Source: Corallococcus macrosporus (GTDB lineage: Bacteria; Myxococcota; Myxococcia; Myxococcales; Myxococcaceae). From it: 64,000 bases of DNA. The position numbers were made by a program, and so were the translations under genes. The notes below the pieces were generated by a model, which was given only the letters and a program-made list of their open reading frames with translations, searched no databases and had not been told where the DNA came from. Below, piece after piece: positions 40,092-47,721 of the stretch. The stretch spans positions 1 to 64,000 of the forward strand of contig NZ_JAFIMU010000007.1 in assembly GCF_017302985.1 (NCBI RefSeq), in the 5' to 3' direction. Each line of letters opens with the position of its first letter. The first letter of the stretch is position 1.

Positions 40092-41948
40092 CTACTGCGT
40101 CACCTTCCACGAGAACGGCATCAGCACGGTGACTTCCTGGTCGCGGTGCGCCGGGAAGCGCAGGCTCTGCGCCTGCGTCTCCAGGCAGCGGCCCACCGCC
40201 GTGGACGCCAGCGGCCCGCGCGTGCCCGCGCGCACCTTGCCGGAGGACACGATGGTGAGCTGCACCTGCACCTCGCCCGCGGCGGACGGCAGGTCGGACT
40301 TGTAGCGCTCGAAGCAGCCGGTGATTTTCGAGCGGCCGTTGGACACCACGCGCTGGATGTCCTCGATGCCCAGCGACACGCGCTCCTTCACCGCCGGCTT
40401 CGTCCCCGTCTTGCGAGGCGCCGTGTCCTCCGTCCCCTCATCGACATGGGGCGAATCCGTCACGGACGCAGCCACCGTCTCACCGCCCGGCACGGTGCCA
40501 GGTGAAGTCCCTTCAGGACCCTGCGCCTGCGTCCCCACGGGCGCCCGCGGGGGCGGAGGCTGCTGCACCGCCGCCGGAGGAGGCGCCGCGTTGGTGACGG
40601 GAGCGGCGGCCTGCTGCACCGGTGCCGGAGGCGTGGAACCCGTGGCCGAACCACCGGGCCGCGCGACGACGAACGCCGCGCCCGCGAGCACCAGCCCCAC
40701 CCCGCCCACCACGCCCGCGAGCCACCGCCGGGACGCGGGCTTCGCGGGAGGCGCGCTCGCGACGACTTCCGGCGCGGGAGCCTGCGCGGGGGCGGACTTG
40801 TTCTGAGAGGTCAGCGCCCGCATGCCTGTGGCGCTGGGACGGGACACCTGCTGCCCGTACGTGTTCGTGCCCGGGCTGGCGACCGGAGGGGCAATCGCCG
40901 CGAACTCGGGGTCCGTCGGGCGCGCGGCGGTGAGCGTGGCCAGCGTGGGGATGCGCGTCTTCTCCGTGACGCGCTCCTCGCCGAAGTGCTGGCGCAGGAA
41001 CGTGCCCAGCGCCGGAGCGCCCGCGGCCCCGCCCTGGAAATCCGAGGCGAAGGTCTCCAGCGCGAGCGCGAAGTCCTCCGCGGTCGCGTACCGGTCCTCC
41101 GGCTTGAAGGCCATGGCCTTGAGGATGATGGCCTCCAGGCCCTCCGGCAGGTCCGCCCGCAACGCGCGCGGCTTCTCGAACTCGCCCTGCAACAGCGCGT
41201 TGAGCACCGCCAGGTCGTTCTCGCGGGAGAAGGGCCGCACGTGCGTGACGGCCTCGTAGAGGCTGACCCCCAGCGAGAACACGTCCGCGCGGTGGTCGAC
41301 CTCCTTCCCCTGCGCCTGCTCCGGCGCCATGTAGATGTACTTGCCCTTCACCACGCCGGTGCGCGTCTGCACCAGGCGCGACTCGGCCTTGGCGATGCCG
41401 AAGTCCAGCACCTTCACCTGGCCCTGGTACGTCACGTACAGGTTGGACGGCGACACGTCCCGGTGCACCACGTGCAGCGGCTGGCCCTGCTCGTTGGTGA
41501 AGGTGTGCGCGAAGTGCAGGCCCCGCGCCGCGTCGATGAGCACCCGCAGCACCACCGGCAGCGGCACGTACTGGCGCCGGCGGCCCGCGAGCCGCAGCGT
41601 CGTGGAGAAGTCCTCGCCCGCGAGGTACTCCATGCAGATGTAGTAGCAGCCATCCGTGAAGCCCAGCTCGTGGATCTGCACGATGTGCGGATGCGACAGC
41701 TTCGCCGCGAGCCGCGCCTCGTCGCGGAACATCTCCACGAAGTCCGGGATGGCCGACAGCGTCGGCAGCATGCGCTTGAGCACCACGTTGCGCTCGAAGC
41801 CATCCGCGCCCAGCAGCTTGGCGAGGAAGATCTCCGCCATGCCGCCTTCCGCCAGCTTGCGCACGAGGACGTACTGTCCGTAAGGCTGGAGGATGGGCGC
41901 GGTGGAAGCACCGGCGGGATCCGGAATGGGAACGTTGGGCTGTGCCAT
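40092..41948 (-). CDS. Membrane Ser/Thr kinase with AgmX/PglI-type periplasmic tail
   Basis: A 618-residue receptor-like kinase. Residues 28-300 form the kinase domain: glycine loop LAEGGMAEIFLAK, Lys in VVLKRM, catalytic HRDVSPSN and DFGIAK, APEQ. Then a disordered linker (305-405) and one membrane helix (about 407-429). Beyond it are a Pro/Gln-rich stretch and a folded end (520-618) with Cys545 in ITGCFERY and Cys588 in GRCLE, the same pattern as the C-terminal domain of the envelope protein at 55187-56533. So the kinase probably senses an envelope state with a TonB-like domain. It is cotranscribed with the FecR lipoprotein (3-base gap). Confidence 0.9.
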   Translation of the reverse strand: MAQPNVPIPDPAGASTAPILQPYGQYVLVRKLAEGGMAEIFLAKLLGADGFERNVVLKRMLPTLSAIPDFVEMFRDEARLAAKLSHPHIVQIHELGFTDGCYYICMEYLAGEDFSTTLRLAGRRRQYVPLPVVLRVLIDAARGLHFAHTFTNEQGQPLHVVHRDVSPSNLYVTYQGQVKVLDFGIAKAESRLVQTRTGVVKGKYIYMAPEQAQGKEVDHRADVFSLGVSLYEAVTHVRPFSRENDLAVLNALLQGEFEKPRALRADLPEGLEAIILKAMAFKPEDRYATAEDFALALETFASDFQGGAAGAPALGTFLRQHFGEERVTEKTRIPTLATLTAARPTDPEFAAIAPPVASPGTNTYGQQVSRPSATGMRALTSQNKSAPAQAPAPEVVASAPPAKPASRRWLAGVVGGVGLVLAGAAFVVARPGGSATGSTPPAPVQQAAAPVTNAAPPPAAVQQPPPPRAPVGTQAQGPEGTSPGTVPGGETVAASVTDSPHVDEGTEDTAPRKTGTKPAVKERVSLGIEDIQRVVSNGRSKITGCFERYKSDLPSAAGEVQVQLTIVSSGKVRAGTRGPLASTAVGRCLETQAQSLRFPAHRDQEVTVLMPFSWKVTQ

Positions 41949-41951
41949 CCC

Positions 41952-43922
41952 TCAAGGTCCTCGCGGCTTCAGGGTGCGCACCGTCAGTACGTCCGGGGCA
42001 CCGGGTCGCGTCATCTTAAACACCAGCAGGGGGGGCATTCCCATGGGGGGGACCCACGTATCGAAGCGGTGCTTGGCGTCCAGGGGCACGTCCCGTCCGT
42101 TGATGGACAGGCGGGCGTTCACGGGCGCCACGCCTGAAGCCCGCACCTTCTCCGCCGCCGACGCACCCTGCCGCGGGCTGTCCACCACCAGCCCCACCAC
42201 CGAGTTGTCATAGACGAGCTCCAGCTTGTTCATCCGCCCGCCCTTGAGGGCCGCGCCTGCCTGCGACAGCGGCGTGACGGACCACAGGTAGCTGCCCTCG
42301 CCCAGCGCCCCCGCCTCCAGCGCCGCGCGCGGCTCCGACACCGTGCGCTGCACCACCGGCGTCGCCAGCGAGCCCGCCTTGTACACCGCCACGCGATAGC
42401 TATGGGCCTGCGGTTCCTCGCCGTAGGTGAACGTCACCGCCGGGGGCTTGTCCTGGTAGAAGATGGTCGTCTTCTCCGGCCCCTCTGGCACCACGTTGCG
42501 CACGCGCGCCAGCGAGCTGGTGGGGGATTCGGGAGCGAAGTGGACGCTGCCCGCCGCCACCTGCGTGCCGTCCTCCTTGCGCGCGCGCCAGTACAGCGTG
42601 CCCCGGGCCAGCGCGGACACGTTGACGGAAGCGCGGTGCACCCGGCCCCAGAGCACCGGGCGCTTGAAGGCCGCATCCTGCGCCGCCTCCACCACCGCGT
42701 CGCCCTCGCCCTCCCAGGTGAGCGCCACCTCCGACAGGCCCCGGTGGAACACCTCCGTGCCGTCGCCCGGGCCCACCGCCACCACCGCCGCCTCCAGCGG
42801 CTCCACCTTCGCGGTGCCGTCCGTGGCCACGGTGGCGCGCTCACCGGCGCGCAGCTCCTGCCGCGCTTCTCCGCGTCGCAGCGTCACGTCGCCCGTGTGC
42901 GCGGCCACCTGCATGCCGGAGCCGGTGCGGCGGATCTCCAGCCGCGCCCCGCTCCCGGACTCCACCGTCATCTCCGGCAGCACCACGCGGCTCTGCCGTC
43001 CCATGGCGAGCTGCACGGCCAGCAGGCCCTGGAGCAGGTTGACGCGGGCTTCATCAATGGTGCCCTGCTGCCCCGCGCTCTCCAGCACCGCCTCCGCGCC
43101 CGGAGCGAGCGTCAGCACCGAGCCGCTGTCCTTGAAGGACAGCACCGCCTCGCCGCCCTTCGTCCGCACGCCGTCGCCGAAGGCCAGCACCTCGCCCTCG
43201 CGGCGCACCTTGCGCCAGCGGCCTGAGTCCTTCGCCTTCACCTCCGTGACGCCCGAGGACGCGCGCACCGTCACCGGGATGGGCGCCAGCTCCACGATGC
43301 GCGGGGCCGCGGGCACCACCTCCGCGCGCTCGCGCGACAGGTCCACCGCGTCACCCTGCGCCGCGCGCAGCGTCTTGCCGTCCTTGGAGACCAGCTCGAT
43401 GGCGCCCAGCTTCACCTCCACCCGCGCCGAGTCCTCCGCCACCGCGACCTTCACCTCCGACGGATCCGGTCCCACGCGCGTGAGGCCGAACGGGGTGAGG
43501 ATGTTCAACGTCACCTTGGAGCCCGCGACCTCGGCCCTGCCGCCCGCGGGCACGCGCGACAGCACGATGCCGCGCTCCACCTTCATCACGATGCCCGTCG
43601 CGTCCGAGCCCACCGCGAACCGGCCCTCGCTGCCCACCTCCACCGTCCGGTCGCCCGGGAAGCGCACCGTCGCGGATCCACTCTCACCCGTCTCGACCGC
43701 GTCGCCCGCGAGCAGCGGTCCCTCCACCGCCGGCCCCACCTTGCCGCCGCGCTCCAGGCGCACGTCGCCGGAAAGCCCTTCCAGTCGGCCAATGGGGACG
43801 ACGGCCCCCGCGTCCACCTCCACCACCGCCGGTGGAGGTTTCGGCGCCTCCTCGCGTTCACACCCCGAGCAGCCGGAGAGGAGGACGAGCAGCGACAGCG
43901 CCAGGATGCGGACAGGACTCAC
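41952..43922 (-). CDS. FecR-domain lipoprotein
   Basis: A 656-residue lipoprotein (lipobox LLSGC). The start is the GTG at 43922 after GAGG. FecR-like beta segments recur: RLEGLSGDVRLERGG...LLAGDAVETGESGSATVRFPGDRTVEVGSEG (in parts) near the N-terminus and a second copy around residue 230-330 (LAFGDGVRTKGGEAVLSFKDSGSVL). The remaining half is beta-rich, with fibronectin-like repeats. FecR proteins usually relay a signal from an outer-membrane protein across the envelope; here a Ser/Thr kinase is next to it, in place of the usual sigma factor/anti-sigma pair. Confidence 0.83.
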   Translation of the reverse strand: MSPVRILALSLLVLLSGCSGCEREEAPKPPPAVVEVDAGAVVPIGRLEGLSGDVRLERGGKVGPAVEGPLLAGDAVETGESGSATVRFPGDRTVEVGSEGRFAVGSDATGIVMKVERGIVLSRVPAGGRAEVAGSKVTLNILTPFGLTRVGPDPSEVKVAVAEDSARVEVKLGAIELVSKDGKTLRAAQGDAVDLSRERAEVVPAAPRIVELAPIPVTVRASSGVTEVKAKDSGRWRKVRREGEVLAFGDGVRTKGGEAVLSFKDSGSVLTLAPGAEAVLESAGQQGTIDEARVNLLQGLLAVQLAMGRQSRVVLPEMTVESGSGARLEIRRTGSGMQVAAHTGDVTLRRGEARQELRAGERATVATDGTAKVEPLEAAVVAVGPGDGTEVFHRGLSEVALTWEGEGDAVVEAAQDAAFKRPVLWGRVHRASVNVSALARGTLYWRARKEDGTQVAAGSVHFAPESPTSSLARVRNVVPEGPEKTTIFYQDKPPAVTFTYGEEPQAHSYRVAVYKAGSLATPVVQRTVSEPRAALEAGALGEGSYLWSVTPLSQAGAALKGGRMNKLELVYDNSVVGLVVDSPRQGASAAEKVRASGVAPVNARLSINGRDVPLDAKHRFDTWVPPMGMPPLLVFKMTRPGAPDVLTVRTLKPRGP

Positions 43923-43953
43923 TGAGACCTCAATGACGACGGACGGGCGCGGT

Positions 43954-45519
43954 TCACCGGCCCCTCGGGAACAGATCAACGTTGAGAATCGCCTGCTCGC
44001 CCTCGCGCACCGTGACCGTCTTCGTCTGGGCACGGTGCCCGGGGGCGGACAGGGTGATGCGGTACGTGCCGCCACGGACGCGCGCGGTGAAGGCGCCGCT
44101 CTTGTCCGTGCGCGTGCGCACCTTCGCCTGCGGGATGCTCACCGTCGCCACCAGCGGCTGGCCGCTCCGGGCGCTGCGCACCTGGCCCACCAGCGTGGCC
44201 AGCTCGCCCTTGCGCTCCTGCGACAGCACCACCACCAGCTCCGACGTCTGCCCCGCCACCACGACCGCCGCTTCCTCCGAGGAACGGAAGCCCGGCGCGG
44301 ACATCGCCACCGCCACCGGCCCCGGCGCGAGCCCCTCCAGCAGCACCTCGCCCACCAGGTTCGTGCGCAGCCGCGCGGCGCCGGAGACGACCTGCACGTC
44401 GGGCACCGGCTGCCCGCTCTTGCCCTGCACCACCTTCACCTTGAGGGAGCCCGTGGCCGGCGCCTTCTTGCGCAGGCGGAGCTGGACGGGCGCGCTCTCC
44501 GCGTCACCGCTGACAGAGGCCACCGCCGTCGCGTCCTCATAGCCCTCCACGCTCGCCTGCGTGGACTGCGAGCCCTCGGGCAGCAGAACCCGCAGCTGGC
44601 CCTGGGCGTCCGCCACCAGCTCCTCGTCCGTGCCCGGCGTCTTCAAGGAGGGCACGCGCACGTGGGCGCCCGGAAGCGGTGCGCCCGTCTCCGCGTCCAC
44701 GACGCTCAGCGCGACGAAGGCCTGGCGCGGGCCTTCCACGGGCCGCGACGTCCGGCCCCCACCGTCCAACGCCACCTCGAAGCCCAGGCCGATGCGGCGC
44801 ATCCGCTGTTCGGAGCGCAGGCCGCTGTCCTCCAGCTCCATCGTGTCGTGGGCCTGCTGCACGTCCAGGAGCAGCCGCCCCGTCCAGCCGTCCCGGCTCA
44901 CCACCGGATACGAGAGCGCCGCGCCCACGACGTAGCCGGACGACGACGCCTTCAGTCCGTCCGCCGCGTGCGCGGACAACGTCAGCGGCACCTCGCCACG
45001 CGCCTCCAACTGGAGCCGCGCCGGCAGTGCCACCAGCACCCGTCCTGAGAACAGCGCCGCGTGCCGCACGCCCCGCTGCAACACCGGCGCATCGGTGAAC
45101 CCACCGAACAGCGGCAGCTGCGCGAAGCCATAGCCCGCGCCCAGCTCCAGCCGCACCGGCCCCAGGAACAGGCGCCCGCGCGGCCCTACCGAACCGCGCA
45201 CCAGGCTGCCGCCTGTCACGCGCGACGACGCATCCCGCAGCTCGAACGCCTCGCGCTGGAGATCCACCTGGCCACCCAGGGACGTCCCCGCCCAGCCCAT
45301 CAACGTCAGCGCCACGTCGTTCGGCGTCAGACCGGAGTAGGTGAGCCCGGGCCCTACATCCACCTGCTCACCCTGGCGCGACGACAGGCCGTAGCGCAGC
45401 CGCAGCGAGGCGCGCTCGGACTCGGGTCCTTGAGCACGGGCGGCCCCGGAACAGGCGAGCGCCAGGACGAGGACGAGCAGTCGCGGGAGGATGTCGGTGA
45501 GGGGGCTCGGGCGGCGCAA
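43954..45519 (-). CDS. Outer-membrane protein with carboxypeptidase-regulatory-like repeats
   Basis: About 521 residues from a TTG at 45519 (an alternative TTG at 45558 would add 13 residues). A signal peptide with a long hydrophobic core (LPRLLVLVLALACSG) is followed by a beta-rich region with alternating residues (about 40-270) resembling a small outer-membrane barrel, then three carboxypeptidase-regulatory-like domains, in VVDAETGAPLPGAHVRVP, VVQGKSGQPVPDVQVVSG and QVRSARSGQPLVATVSIP. The first gene of a three-gene operon with the FecR lipoprotein and the kinase, it would be the outer-membrane end of a trans-envelope signalling path. Confidence 0.75.
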   Translation of the reverse strand: MRRPSPLTDILPRLLVLVLALACSGAARAQGPESERASLRLRYGLSSRQGEQVDVGPGLTYSGLTPNDVALTLMGWAGTSLGGQVDLQREAFELRDASSRVTGGSLVRGSVGPRGRLFLGPVRLELGAGYGFAQLPLFGGFTDAPVLQRGVRHAALFSGRVLVALPARLQLEARGEVPLTLSAHAADGLKASSSGYVVGAALSYPVVSRDGWTGRLLLDVQQAHDTMELEDSGLRSEQRMRRIGLGFEVALDGGGRTSRPVEGPRQAFVALSVVDAETGAPLPGAHVRVPSLKTPGTDEELVADAQGQLRVLLPEGSQSTQASVEGYEDATAVASVSGDAESAPVQLRLRKKAPATGSLKVKVVQGKSGQPVPDVQVVSGAARLRTNLVGEVLLEGLAPGPVAVAMSAPGFRSSEEAAVVVAGQTSELVVVLSQERKGELATLVGQVRSARSGQPLVATVSIPQAKVRTRTDKSGAFTARVRGGTYRITLSAPGHRAQTKTVTVREGEQAILNVDLFPRGR

Positions 45520-45742
45520 GGCCCGGCAGAGTATAGAGAAGCGGGGCAGGTGTCCCAACCCGCGAAGCCGTCATTCCTTCAAGAAGCGGCGCGGATCACG
45601 GCTGGCTTCTTGCTGGAGTGGAACTGCTTTGCTAAGCATGACGGCGGTCGGTAGCGCCTCGTCTAACCTCCGGGATTCACTCCAGAAACATCGGAGCGCC
45701 GCCGTGCGCGGGGCGAGCGAACGCTGAGGAGCGCATACGCCC

Positions 45743-46222
45743 ATGGGCACGCAACTGGTGATGTACGAAGAGGAGTTCACCAAGATCAACGCCGTTTGCG
45801 ACCGGCTCACCAAGGACGCGAACGCGAAGGTGGTCTTCCTCGTCGACAAGAACGGCCAGCTCATCTCCTCGGCCGGCCAGACGCAGAACATCGACACCAC
45901 GTCGCTCGCGTCGCTGACGGCCGGCAACGTGGCCGCCATGGGCGGGCTCGCGAAGCTGATCGGGGAGAACGAGTTCCCCAACCAGTTCCATGAAGGGGCG
46001 AAGGACAGCCTCTACATGACCATCGTGGGCAGCCGCGTGGTGCTGGTCGTCATCTTCGACAACCGCACGAGCCTGGGCCTGGTGCGCCTGCGCATCAAGA
46101 AGGCCAGCGACGAGCTGACGAAGATCTTCGAAAGCCTCGTGAAGAAGACCGACAGCCCCGGAGCCGGTTCGCCGTTCGCCGAGATCTCCGACGACGATAT
46201 CGACAACCTCTTCAGCGAGTAA
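45743..46222 (+). CDS. mglB: MglB, GTPase-activating protein of MglA
   Basis: A 159-residue roadblock/LC7-domain protein. It dimerises and, at the lagging pole, stimulates GTP hydrolysis by Mgl[29 protein letters not shown] (in parts), [11 protein letters not shown], and [24 protein letters not shown] fit the roadblock beta sheet. The C-terminus is acidic (SDDDIDNLF). The ATG at 45743 follows a GAGGAG region, and mglA follows after 11 bases in a two-gene unit. The 183 bases upstream contain no gene. Confidence 0.95.
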   Translation: MGTQLVMYEEEFTKINAVCDRLTKDANAKVVFLVDKNGQLISSAGQTQNIDTTSLASLTAGNVAAMGGLAKLIGENEFPNQFHEGAKDSLYMTIVGSRVVLVVIFDNRTSLGLVRLRIKKASDELTKIFESLVKKTDSPGAGSPFAEISDDDIDNLFSE

Positions 46223-46233
46223 CCCGGGAAGCC

Positions 46234-46821
46234 ATGTCCTTCATCAATTACTCATCCCGCGAAATCAACTGCAAGATTGTCTATTACGGGCCGGGCCTCT
46301 GCGGGAAGACGACCAACCTTCAGTACATCTACAACAAGACCGCGGCGGACACGAAGGGCAAGCTCATCTCCCTCTCCACGGAGACGGACCGCACGCTCTT
46401 CTTCGACTTCCTGCCGCTGTCGCTCGGTGAGATCCGCGGCTTCAAGACGCGCTTCCACCTCTACACGGTGCCCGGCCAGGTGTTCTACGACGCCAGCCGC
46501 AAGCTCATCCTCAAGGGCGTGGACGGCGTGGTGTTCGTCGCCGACAGCCAGATCGAGCGCATGGAAGCCAACATGGAGTCGTTGGAGAACCTGCGCATCA
46601 ACCTGGCCGAGCAGGGCTACGACCTGAACAAGATTCCGTACGTCGTGCAGTACAACAAGCGCGACCTGCCCAACGCGGTGACCGTGGAGGAGATGCGCAA
46701 GGCGCTCAACCCGCGGAACATCCCGGAGTACCAGGCCGTGGCCCCCACGGGCGTGGGCGTCTTCGACACGCTCAAGGCCGTGGCCAAGCTGGTCCTCACC
46801 GAGCTGCGCAAGGGCGGCTGA
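46234..46821 (+). CDS. mglA: MglA, Ras-like GTPase of gliding motility and polarity
   Basis: A 195-residue small GTPase that sets the front of the cell and drives both gliding and type IV pilus motility. P-loop GPGLCGKTT (residues 19-27), intrinsic arginine finger Arg53 (STETDRT), Thr78-Val-Pro-Gly-Gln82 (where other Ras proteins have DTAGQ), and NKRD for guanine, all as expected for MglA. The ATG at 46234 is 11 bases after mglB. It is followed by a hairpin, then an eight-gene envelope run on the same strand. Confidence 0.97.
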   Translation: MSFINYSSREINCKIVYYGPGLCGKTTNLQYIYNKTAADTKGKLISLSTETDRTLFFDFLPLSLGEIRGFKTRFHLYTVPGQVFYDASRKLILKGVDGVVFVADSQIERMEANMESLENLRINLAEQGYDLNKIPYVVQYNKRDLPNAVTVEEMRKALNPRNIPEYQAVAPTGVGVFDTLKAVAKLVLTELRKGG

Positions 46822-46846
46822 CACGCTGCCTGCTCCCCTGCCCGGC

Positions 46847-46870
46847 GGGCTGCCCCCCAACGGGCAGCCC
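46847..46870 (+). terminator. GC hairpin after mglA, possible attenuator
   Basis: GGGCTGCCC (46847-46855) pairs with GGGCAGCCC (46862-46870), 26 bases after the mglA stop. No T-run follows, so it may weaken rather than stop transcription into the next genes, or it may shield the mglBA mRNA end. Confidence 0.45.
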
Positions 46871-46929
46871 CCGGCAAAGGATGGTATGACCTCGTGCCGT
46901 CGGGCAGAGCCGCCTTCCGAGGTCGTACC

Positions 46930-47709
46930 GTGCGCGTCGCATCCGCCACCTTTCGTCTCCTCGCGCTCCTGAGCGCTGGCCTGTCCGGGCCGGTGTTCGC
47001 GCAAGGTGCTGCATCCCCCACTCCCGCTTCTCCTCCCGCCGCGTCGCCGCAGGCCCCCGCGGCCACGACAGCGCCCGCCGGCGAGCAGACGGCGGATGAA
47101 GCCTTCACGTCGCGCGTGAAGACGCTGGAGGAACAGGTCGTCGACCTGAAGGAGAAGATCTACCGCTCCAAGGCGCGCCTGCTCCTGCTCCAGGAGTCGG
47201 TGATGGGCGGCGAGCTGTCCACCGGCGCCCGCGCGGTGCTCGTGCACAAGAACGAGATGGGCAACGCGTTCCAGTTGGAGTCGGTGGTGTACGCGCTCGA
47301 CGGCGCGCCCATCTTCACCCAGGTGGACACGCAGGGAGACCTGAACCGCCACCAGTCGCTGGAGGTCTTCAACGGCCGCATCGTGCCGGGCCAGCACCAG
47401 TTGGCGGTGCGCCTGGTGTACCGGGGCAGCGGCTACGGCGTGTTCAGCTACCTGGAAGGCTACAAGTTCAAGGTGCAATCCAGTTACACCTTCAACGCGG
47501 AGTCCGGAAAGGTCACCACGGTGAACGTGGTGGGCGTGGAGAAGGGCGGCCTCACCACCGACCTCAAGGACCGGCCCGCGGTGCGCTACGACATCGAGGT
47601 GGCCAAGGACACGCGCGCGAACCGGCCGCCCGGCCCTACCCCTCCGGCGACGGAAGGGGCCGCGGGCACGCCCGCCGCGCCGGCCACCACCTCCAGCGAG
47701 CCGAAGTAG
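46930..47709 (+). CDS. Exported protein, first gene after mglBA
   Basis: A 259-residue periplasmic protein. The GTG at 46930 gives a standard signal peptide (LLALLSAGLSGPVFAQ). Residues 30-65 are Pro/Ala-rich, 65-100 a coiled coil (SRVKTLEEQVVDLKEKIYRSKA, in part), and 100-225 a beta-rich domain (VYALDGAPIFTQVD, VRLVYRGSGYGVFSY). The tail is Pro/Thr/Ala-rich. I do not recognise the family; such N-terminal compositions are sometimes mis-named as acyltransferases. Position and export suggest a component of the envelope machine encoded downstream. Confidence 0.75.
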   Translation: MRVASATFRLLALLSAGLSGPVFAQGAASPTPASPPAASPQAPAATTAPAGEQTADEAFTSRVKTLEEQVVDLKEKIYRSKARLLLLQESVMGGELSTGARAVLVHKNEMGNAFQLESVVYALDGAPIFTQVDTQGDLNRHQSLEVFNGRIVPGQHQLAVRLVYRGSGYGVFSYLEGYKFKVQSSYTFNAESGKVTTVNVVGVEKGGLTTDLKDRPAVRYDIEVAKDTRANRPPGPTPPATEGAAGTPAAPATTSSEPK

Positions 47710-47721
47710 GAGCGGACGGCC

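Noticed and set aside
45615-45640. A TGGAAC-N4-TTGCT sequence upstream of mglB as a sigma-54 promoter
   Set aside because: The GG-to-GC spacing is one base too short (11 instead of 12), which normally abolishes sigma-54 binding, and the CAC part is changed.
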